A DNA stretch of 64,000 bases from Massilistercora timonensis (GTDB taxonomy: Bacteria > Bacillota > Clostridia > Lachnospirales > Lachnospiraceae). The position numbers were made by a program, and so were the translations under genes. Every line of letters starts with the position of its first letter. Position 1 is the first letter of the stretch. Positions 17,818 through 25,200 of this stretch are shown here, in pieces. Location of the stretch: positions 2,356,001 through 2,420,000 of the forward strand of contig NZ_LT990039.1 in the NCBI RefSeq assembly GCF_900312975.1, given 5' to 3'. Under the pieces are notes generated by a model. That model had not been told where the DNA came from, searched no databases, and saw nothing but the letters and a program-made list of their open reading frames with translations.

Positions 17818-18699
17818 TTGGTGCAGCTAAAAGAACGAACTTTACAAAAGCTGAGAGAGATAATTAATGGAGATAGCACTCCGCATTATAAATCTGGTCC
17901 TAAGTTGGTTGAATTTTTCAATAGTCTGGGCAGCAATGACCGCTATGGGCAAGGGTTCCCATCTCGGTGGTTCTACACCGACGAAAAACTCAAAGAGATT
18001 AACGGCACCCCAGAACTTGACAAATGTATCAAAAAGATATTTGCCGTTGAGGATTATATCGAGAATATTGAAGAACTGGATCAGATAATTGCAGACTTCA
18101 ATAAATATTTGGCATTTGATAAATGGCAGGTCATTCGTGACAACGACACTATTACATTCAAGCGATTGGATAAAGTTGTCGTTGCAGAGCCAAAAAAAGT
18201 CTCTGCCGATATGCAGGAAGAAGATTTCCTCAAATTAACATTTGATGTTAATGTTGACGCATTAAAATTAGACACAAGCATCAGCGGCATTATAAAGGAG
18301 CGACTTTGCGAAGTGGAGTCCTGCATTAAGAATGGAGCACCATTAGCATCAATCTTTATGATTGGAAGCATCTTAGAAGGTATCTTATTGGGTACTGCAT
18401 CTGCCTTTCCACGGCAATTTAATCAAGCACAATGCGCCCCCAAAGACAAAGACACTGGGAAGGTGAGAATCTTTCCAGAGTGGACGCTGAATAACATGAT
18501 TGATGTTGCTGCTGAAATTGGGATTCTTAAACATGATGTAAAGAAATTCAGTCATATAGTCAGAGACTTTAGAAATTACATTCATCCATACCAACAGATG
18601 TCCTCTCAATTTTCGCCAGACAAACATACTGCAATGATTTGCTTTCAGGTACTAAAAGCGGCGATCTATCAAATTGGTGATTATCGCAAAGCAACCTGA
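17818..18699 (+). CDS. HEPN-domain abortive-infection-like protein
   Basis: About 293 aa. The N-terminal half (LVEFFNSLGSNDRYGQGFPS) looks like an AbiJ-type N-terminal domain. The C-terminal half is an all-helical HEPN-like domain ending in RDFRNYIHP, a spaced Arg/His pair typical of HEPN ribonucleases. Predicted role: RNA cleavage on infection. The start is TTG 17818 or GTG 17821, both well spaced from GGAGGTGAGG; no ATG fits. It differs in sequence from the next HEPN-like gene, so this is not a recent duplication. Confidence 0.6.
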   Translation: MVQLKERTLQKLREIINGDSTPHYKSGPKLVEFFNSLGSNDRYGQGFPSRWFYTDEKLKEINGTPELDKCIKKIFAVEDYIENIEELDQIIADFNKYLAFDKWQVIRDNDTITFKRLDKVVVAEPKKVSADMQEEDFLKLTFDVNVDALKLDTSISGIIKERLCEVESCIKNGAPLASIFMIGSILEGILLGTASAFPRQFNQAQCAPKDKDTGKVRIFPEWTLNNMIDVAAEIGILKHDVKKFSHIVRDFRNYIHPYQQMSSQFSPDKHTAMICFQVLKAAIYQIGDYRKAT

Positions 18700-18727
18700 T
18701 TGCAGATTTAATGGATAAAGAAAGGTA

Positions 18728-19579
18728 ATGAAAACTATGGCAGAATTATTTTCTTCCCGATATGGGTATGAACCGCCAAAAATTATTCAGATTGGCACTT
18801 TAGATGATGCCTGTAAAAACAGGCTGTGGAACAGACTGAAAGAATGCTGCGAATACTATGATCTCGATGCGTGTAGTGAGCATTTCTTTGAAGTCAACTA
18901 TGTACTGGACAAAATTGGAAAGGAGAAGGTGTCAGCACCGATTGAAACACGAAAGAATGCTATTTCAACAATGCACGAAGTATGGAACGAAACATGGTAT
19001 CGGGCGTTTGATGTCCTTGAAGCCTACATTTCCTTCTTTGTCGAATTTGAAATGGCAGAGCAAGAAACAGAATGCGTGGTTGCCTTCAACAAGATATTGG
19101 AAGAAGAAAGGTCAGGGTATCGCTTTATTCGGAATAAGGCAGTTCCAATTACCAACCAGGGCGAACTGGAATTACTTGCCCAATCTACACAATCTGACTT
19201 TGACAATGTGAATACACACTTTGAAAAGGCTATTGCTCTGTATGCAGACCGTCAAAAACCGGATTACGAAAATTCCATCAAAGAATCCATCAGTGCTGTC
19301 GAGGCCATTTGTTGCATCATCACTGGAGAGACCGGTTCTCAAGCCACATTGGGGAAGACTCTTAAAAGGCTCGAAGATCATGGGGTTACTATTCATCCTT
19401 CTATGGGACAGGCATTTTCAAAGTTATACGGATATACTTCTGATGCTGATGGGATTCGTCATGGAGGGATTGACTTCACAAATGCTCCTGCAGAAGATGC
19501 AAAATATATGCTTCTCTCGTGTTCGGCCTTTGTGAATTACCTGATAGAGAAATGTAGCAAAATGGGAGGGAACTCATAA
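18728..19579 (+). CDS. AbiJ-like protein (AbiJ_NTD4 plus HEPN-type C-terminus)
   Basis: 283 aa. The start (FSSRYGYEPPKIIQIGTLDD) matches the AbiJ_NTD4 domain. The C-terminal domain contains ENSIKESISAVEAICCIITG, LGKTLKRLEDHG and DGIRHGG, the familiar AbiJ C-terminal pattern with an Arg-His pair. AbiJ proteins are abortive-infection effectors. The stop TAA shares its last base with the ATG of the Mod gene, so translation is coupled. ATG 18737 is an alternative start. Confidence 0.78.
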   Translation: MKTMAELFSSRYGYEPPKIIQIGTLDDACKNRLWNRLKECCEYYDLDACSEHFFEVNYVLDKIGKEKVSAPIETRKNAISTMHEVWNETWYRAFDVLEAYISFFVEFEMAEQETECVVAFNKILEEERSGYRFIRNKAVPITNQGELELLAQSTQSDFDNVNTHFEKAIALYADRQKPDYENSIKESISAVEAICCIITGETGSQATLGKTLKRLEDHGVTIHPSMGQAFSKLYGYTSDADGIRHGGIDFTNAPAEDAKYMLLSCSAFVNYLIEKCSKMGGNS

Positions 19580-21537
19580 TGGATAAGATGAAAATGGAGT
19601 CACCGGATATGACCGTTCAGAATATAGAGAAAATTGGTGCATTGTTCCCGAACTGTGTGACTGAAACCGTTGATGAAAACGGCAAGCCGAAAAAGGCTAT
19701 CAACTTCGACCTGCTCCGTCAGATGCTGACGGATAGCGTGATTGAGGGCGATGAAGCATACGAATTTACTTGGGTTGGCAAGAAAGCTGCTATTGTGGAG
19801 GCAAATAAGCCGATTCGCAAGACACTTCGCCCTTGCCCGGAAGAAAGTAAGAATTGGGACACAACTGAAAATCTCTACATTGAGGGCGATAATCTGGAGG
19901 TACTCAAGCTCTTGCAGGAAAGCTATTTGGGTAAGGTCAAGATGATCTATATTGATCCGCCCTATAATACAGGAAAAGATACATTTGTATATTTTGATCA
20001 GTTTGAAATGGATGAGGACGAGTTTAATGCTGCTATTTCGAGATACGATGAAGATGGTAATTTGAATTTCGTTCAAAATCCTGAAACCAATGCTAGATTT
20101 CATTCCGCCTGGTGTTCGATGATTTATCCTTGCCTTTTACTATCAAGAAATCTTCTAACCAATGATGGTGTTATCTTTATCAGTATTGATAACCATGAAG
20201 TCGATAATATGTTGAAGATATGTGACGAGATATTTGGTGTGGCTAATCGAATTGCCTGTGTTGTAAATGTCAACAACCCTAAAGGGCGATCTGACGAGAA
20301 AAACATTGCAACGGCACATGAGTATATTGCTATTTACCAAAAAAAGGAAGCATCGTTATCAGGTTTTGAACCTGAAGAAAATGTGACCAAACGATATAAC
20401 AAGACTGATAAGTATGGTAAATTCTATCGCCATATTGATCTCCGTAAAACGGGTGATAGTGACCGAAGAGAAGATAGGCCAAAGATGTTTTATTACTTTT
20501 ACTTTAATCAATCAACCGGTGAGTTCTATCCGTCCTACGATGAAAATACACCTGATGGATGGATAAAAATTGCTCCAATGAAAGATGATGGTACAGAAGG
20601 TAGGTGGAGAGTTGGAATCGAAACAGCCGATTTGCGTAAGGAGTTTCTTGAGCCTACATATATGTCTGTGAAAAAAAGGTGGACTGTTATGGAGAGGGAT
20701 TATTTATCGGATGATTTGAGAGTAAAGGCTACGAGTGCGTGGACATATAAGGATTTAAATAGTGAACGTGGTACAGAACAGTTTGTTGAATTGGGCTTTG
20801 GTAAAAACGTCTTTCCACGTCCAAAACCCTTGGGTACAGTAATTAGACCGTTGCTGTTGGCAACAAAGGATGATGATATTGTGCTTGATTTTTTTTCAGG
20901 CTCTGCTACAACTGCTCATGCCGTAATGAAACAGAATAATGATGATGGAGGACACCGAAAATTCATTATGGTTCAACTTGGTGAGTTGTGTGATGAAGCA
21001 AGCGAAGCGTATAAAGCTGGTTATAAAAACATTTGCGAGATTGGCAAGGAACGTATTCGTCGTGCAGGTGAGAAAATCAAGGCTGAAAGTCCTCTCACCA
21101 CCGTTGATTTGGATGTGGGATTTCGTGTATTCAAGCTGGATGAACCTAATGTAAAAGATGTTTACTATGCGGCGGATGACTATGACCAGAGAACTCTCAA
21201 TGATATGATTTCAAACATTAAGGAAGATCGTAATGCACTCGATCTTTTCTTTGGTTGCCTACTGGAATGGGGGCTTCCGCTGTCTTTGCCGTACACTTCT
21301 GAAATGATTGATGGCTGCACGGTGCATACATATAATGACGGCGATCTGATCGCTTGCTTTGACAGTAATATACCTGAAAGTGTGGTTAAGACCATCGCCA
21401 AGCGTAAACCGCTCCGTGCTGTGTTCCGTGACTCTGGCTTTGCCAGCAGCCCTGCTAAGATCAATGTGTTTGAAATCTTCAAGCTGTACATGCCTGAGAG
21501 TGCCAATGAGATTACCAAACGAGTAAAAGTAATCTAA
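19579..21537 (+). CDS. Type III restriction-modification DNA methyltransferase (Mod)
   Basis: 652 aa. Order of motifs is beta-class N6-adenine/N4-cytosine: IDPPYNTGKDT (motif IV, from about residue 125), the target recognition domain, then LDFFSGSATTAHAV (motif I, about 435-448). It methylates its recognition site and, with Res, forms the type III complex. The specificity region (about 20,120-20,850) looks more AT-rich than the flanking parts of the gene. That fits exchange of recognition domains between mod alleles. GGGAGGG precedes the overlapping ATG. Confidence 0.93.
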   Translation: MDKMKMESPDMTVQNIEKIGALFPNCVTETVDENGKPKKAINFDLLRQMLTDSVIEGDEAYEFTWVGKKAAIVEANKPIRKTLRPCPEESKNWDTTENLYIEGDNLEVLKLLQESYLGKVKMIYIDPPYNTGKDTFVYFDQFEMDEDEFNAAISRYDEDGNLNFVQNPETNARFHSAWCSMIYPCLLLSRNLLTNDGVIFISIDNHEVDNMLKICDEIFGVANRIACVVNVNNPKGRSDEKNIATAHEYIAIYQKKEASLSGFEPEENVTKRYNKTDKYGKFYRHIDLRKTGDSDRREDRPKMFYYFYFNQSTGEFYPSYDENTPDGWIKIAPMKDDGTEGRWRVGIETADLRKEFLEPTYMSVKKRWTVMERDYLSDDLRVKATSAWTYKDLNSERGTEQFVELGFGKNVFPRPKPLGTVIRPLLLATKDDDIVLDFFSGSATTAHAVMKQNNDDGGHRKFIMVQLGELCDEASEAYKAGYKNICEIGKERIRRAGEKIKAESPLTTVDLDVGFRVFKLDEPNVKDVYYAADDYDQRTLNDMISNIKEDRNALDLFFGCLLEWGLPLSLPYTSEMIDGCTVHTYNDGDLIACFDSNIPESVVKTIAKRKPLRAVFRDSGFASSPAKINVFEIFKLYMPESANEITKRVKVI

Positions 21538-21552
21538 GAAAGGAGCTTCCCG

Positions 21553-24500
21553 ATGAAGTTACAATTTAAGCATCAGAAGTTCCAGGCAGACGCCGCCAAA
21601 GCGGTCGTAGATGTATTCGCAGGTCAGCCTTATCTGACCCCTACCTATATGATGGATAGAGGTTATGAAGGTCGTACAGTGGACGGTCAGACATTTTCTC
21701 AGAGAAGAATCACGGAGGATGAGGATTTTACAGGCTGGCGAAATGAAAGAATTGTACCGGAGCTGAACGACGGTCTGATTCTGGAACACATACAAAAAAT
21801 TCAAAGAGCACACCAGATTAAGCCTTCTACCAAACTGGAGGGACGCTACAATCTGACCATAGAAATGGAAACCGGTGTTGGTAAAACCTACACCTATATC
21901 AAGACGATGTATGAGTTGAACAAGCACTACGGATGGAGCAAGTTCATCATTGTGGTTCCGAGTATTGCCATTCGTGAGGGCGTTTACAAGTCTTTTGAGG
22001 TAACGCAGGATCATTTTGCAGAGGAATATGGTAAGAAGATTCGTTTCTTTATCTATAATTCTGCTCAGCTGACCGAGATTGACCGTTTCGCTTCGGATAG
22101 TTCAATCAATGTGATGATTATCAACTCCCAGGCGTTTAATGCTAGGGGTAAGGATGCTCGCCGTATCTACATGAAGTTGGACGAGTTCCGTTCTCGTCGT
22201 CCAATTGATATTATTGCAAAGACGAACCCTATTTTGATTATTGATGAGCCGCAGTCCGTCGAGGGTAAACAGACGAAGGAAAGACTGAAAGAGTTTAATC
22301 CTCTGATGACCCTTCGCTATTCGGCAACCCATAAAGACGATAGTGTTTACAACATGATCTATCGCCTGGATGCAATGGAAGCCTATAATAAGCGTCTGGT
22401 GAAGAAGATTTCTGTTAAAGGTATTACTGAGTCCGGCAGCACTGCCACAGAGAGCTATGTGTACCTGGAGAGTGTAAATCTTTCCAAGGCAGACCCGACC
22501 GCTACCATTCAGTTTGACTTTAAGGGTGCCACGGGTATCCGTAAAAAGACCATGACTATCGGTATTGGCTTCAATCTGTACGACAACTCCGGTCAGATGG
22601 AGGAATACAAAACCGGCTTTGTGGTGAAGTTTATTGACGGACGAGACAATTCTGTTGAGTTCCTGAATGGCATCAAGATTTATGCCGGAGATGTTATTGG
22701 TAAGGTCAGTGAGGAACAGCTTCGCCGCATTCAGATTCGTGAAACGATCCTTTCTCATATTGAAAGAGAACGCCAGTTGTTCTATAAGGGCATCAAGGTT
22801 CTGTCCCTTTTCTTTATCGACGAGGTTGCACATTATAAGCAGTATGACGCTGCTGGACAACCTTCCAATGGTATCTTTGCAGATATGTTCGAGGAGGAAT
22901 ATAAGGATATCGTGGACAATCTTCAGATTGGCATGGGTGAGGATGATTACATCAAATATTTGAAAGCAATCTCACCGTCCAAAACACACGCAGGCTATTT
23001 TTCGATGGATAAGAAAGGAAGAATGACGGATAGTAAACTGTCGAATAAGAAAGAACGCACCTCCGATGACATTGATGCTTACGATTTGATTATGAAGGAC
23101 AAGGAGCTGCTTCTCGACCGTGACCCCAAGAAGTCGCCGGTACGCTTCATTTTTTCCCATTCTGCACTGCGTGAGGGGTGGGATAACCCTAATGTATTCC
23201 AAATTTGTACCCTGAAGCAAAGTAGTAGCGATGTGCGCAAGCGACAAGAAGTTGGCCGTGGTCTCCGTCTTTGTGTCAACCAGGACGGTGAAAGAATGGA
23301 TTCTAATATATTGGGCAACGATGTTCACAACATCAATGTCCTGACGGTTATTGCCAGCGAGAGCTATGACTCTTTCGCAAAAGGTTTGCAGTCTGAAATG
23401 GCTGAAGCTGTTGCAAGTCGTCCTCAGGCTGTTACCGCAGACCTGTTTAAAGGCAAGGTTATCGTGGATGCTAGAGGCAATGAGCAGGTTGTTGATTCTG
23501 AAACTGCAAGTGCAATTTACTTTGACCTGATCGTGAATGGCTATATTGACAAAAAGGGGGTTCTTACTGATAAATACTACACTGACAAGGCAAACAATGA
23601 AATCAAGATTGCAGAAGAAGTGGCTGATAGTGCTGAGTCTGTTATCAAGATTCTGGATTCTGTTTACGATGATAAGTCTATGAAGCCCGAAGATGCCCGT
23701 AAAAACAATGTGGAATTGCAGTTGGATGATGAAAAGTTGGCTATGCCGCAGTTTAAGGCTTTGTGGGAACGAATCAGCCCTAAGTCTGTGTATGTGGTTG
23801 ATTTTGATACCGATGAGCTGGTGAAAAAGTCCATTGCATCCCTGAATCGCAGCCTCCATGTTGCGAGAATCTATTTTAAGGTAGAAACTGGCTCAATGGA
23901 TGAAATCAAATCAAAGGATGCTCTGTTAAGCGGTGCTTCTTTTGTGAAAGATACATCCTCTACCTATGATGCTTCCCACACCATTACTGCCAATCATGGA
24001 GTGAAATATGATCTTGTTGGCAAGTTGGTTGAAGAAACCGGTCTGACCCGTAAAGCGGTAGTTGATATTCTTGTGGGCATCGAAAAAACTGTGTTTGACC
24101 AGTTCAAGAATAACCCAGAAGAGTTTATTATAAAAGCAGCTTCCCTTATCAACGATGAAAAGGCTACTGCAATTATCCAGCATATTTCCTATAATGTCCT
24201 GGACGAAAGATACAGTACAGATATTTTCACTGAACCGACGATTAAGGGGAAACTTGGTACTAATGCAATGAAGGCAACTCGCCATCTGTACGATCATATC
24301 GTATACGATTCCACTAATGAGCGTGATTTCGCAACCGACTTGGATACAAATGCTGATGTTGCCGTTTATGTTAAGCTCCCTGACAGTTTCTATATTTCTA
24401 CCCCAGTGGGCAAGTATAACCCTGACTGGGCAATTGCTTTCTATGAGGGAACAGTGAAGCATATCTACTTTGTCGCCGAAACAAAAGGCTCCATGTCCTC

Positions 24501-24633
24501 TATGCAGTTGAGACTGATTGAGGAATCTAAGATTCATTGTGCAAGAGAGCACTTTAAGGCAATCAGTGGAGAGAACGTGGTTTACGATGTGGTGGATAGC
24601 TATCAGACGTTGCTTGAAAAAGTAATGAAATAA
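21553..24633 (+). CDS. Type III restriction enzyme Res subunit
   Basis: 1026 aa. Helicase motifs: METGVGKTYT (Walker A, about 106-112), LIIDEPQSV (Walker B, D231), RYSATHKDD, and FSHSALREGWDNPNVFQICT with RKRQEVGRGLRL. The C-terminal PD-(D/E)XK nuclease is intact: NPDWAIAF (D957) and VAETKGS (E976, K978). It cuts DNA after ATP-driven motion from unmethylated sites. Full length and uninterrupted. It starts 15 bp after mod behind AAAGGAG and is the last intact gene of the operon. Confidence 0.94.
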   Translation: MKLQFKHQKFQADAAKAVVDVFAGQPYLTPTYMMDRGYEGRTVDGQTFSQRRITEDEDFTGWRNERIVPELNDGLILEHIQKIQRAHQIKPSTKLEGRYNLTIEMETGVGKTYTYIKTMYELNKHYGWSKFIIVVPSIAIREGVYKSFEVTQDHFAEEYGKKIRFFIYNSAQLTEIDRFASDSSINVMIINSQAFNARGKDARRIYMKLDEFRSRRPIDIIAKTNPILIIDEPQSVEGKQTKERLKEFNPLMTLRYSATHKDDSVYNMIYRLDAMEAYNKRLVKKISVKGITESGSTATESYVYLESVNLSKADPTATIQFDFKGATGIRKKTMTIGIGFNLYDNSGQMEEYKTGFVVKFIDGRDNSVEFLNGIKIYAGDVIGKVSEEQLRRIQIRETILSHIERERQLFYKGIKVLSLFFIDEVAHYKQYDAAGQPSNGIFADMFEEEYKDIVDNLQIGMGEDDYIKYLKAISPSKTHAGYFSMDKKGRMTDSKLSNKKERTSDDIDAYDLIMKDKELLLDRDPKKSPVRFIFSHSALREGWDNPNVFQICTLKQSSSDVRKRQEVGRGLRLCVNQDGERMDSNILGNDVHNINVLTVIASESYDSFAKGLQSEMAEAVASRPQAVTADLFKGKVIVDARGNEQVVDSETASAIYFDLIVNGYIDKKGVLTDKYYTDKANNEIKIAEEVADSAESVIKILDSVYDDKSMKPEDARKNNVELQLDDEKLAMPQFKALWERISPKSVYVVDFDTDELVKKSIASLNRSLHVARIYFKVETGSMDEIKSKDALLSGASFVKDTSSTYDASHTITANHGVKYDLVGKLVEETGLTRKAVVDILVGIEKTVFDQFKNNPEEFIIKAASLINDEKATAIIQHISYNVLDERYSTDIFTEPTIKGKLGTNAMKATRHLYDHIVYDSTNERDFATDLDTNADVAVYVKLPDSFYISTPVGKYNPDWAIAFYEGTVKHIYFVAETKGSMSSMQLRLIEESKIHCAREHFKAISGENVVYDVVDSYQTLLEKVMK

Positions 24634-24659
24634 CCTAAACTGCGAATGGAGGTAGGAAA

Positions 24660-25155
24660 TGGCTCAACATTTATCTGTAAAAGTTCCGTGAAAAGACAAC
24701 AGATATAACAGCCTCGTATGTGATAAGCAGTGTTACAATAACGCTTGATTGAGGTTAAAGGATATCTCCAGTAGTAGAGGCAATGAACTGGAAGAAAAAT
24801 TAAGTGGATGTCCTAGGACACCTATACCAAAATCATGGTTCATCCATATAAAACATGTAATAACAGCACTCACAAGTATTCCCGAGAGACGGAGTTGAAA
24901 TATCATCTGTTCTCTCTGCCGGCACGACCTTTTGGTTGGAATATGTCGCATAAAGGAAACGATGACAATATCGGGAACCTTGTGCGTAAATTTGCTATTG
25001 TTTATGACCCTAATAGAGAACCCAATTTGCCGTTCTCGACAAACTAGGTTCAGGATGCAGATTGATTGAGTTTATAGTACCTGGTACCGTGAATATCCAC
25101 AAATAGGATTCTTCTATGATAAGGCGGGATGGAGCGCTTGAGCAAGGATTTCTGT
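24660..25155 (+). pseudogene. Decayed gene remnant after res
   Basis: From ATG 24660 one frame reads MAQHLSVKVP-stop-KDNRYNSLVCDKQC and on to LRLKDISSSRGNELEEKL, with TGA codons at 24690 and 24747. Around 24,830 the likely reading shifts frame to MVHPYKTCNNSTHKYSRETE and ARPFGWNM, then LVRKFAIVYDPNREPNLPF, ending at TAG 25046. The first TGA falls where Trp fits (VPW). The start resembles a family I remember only loosely from defence loci, so I do not name it. The rest of the gap to 25200 holds further fragments only. Confidence 0.6.
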
Positions 25156-25200
25156 CTTTAGAAAACTAATGAATAGCCGATGGTTTGGAAGGAGAAATAC

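Noticed and set aside
24660-24750. UGA recoding (for example selenocysteine or Trp) in the fragment after res
   Set aside because: The two TGA codons are followed by a frame change and a TAG; no SECIS-like hairpin was evident. Decay explains all of these together.
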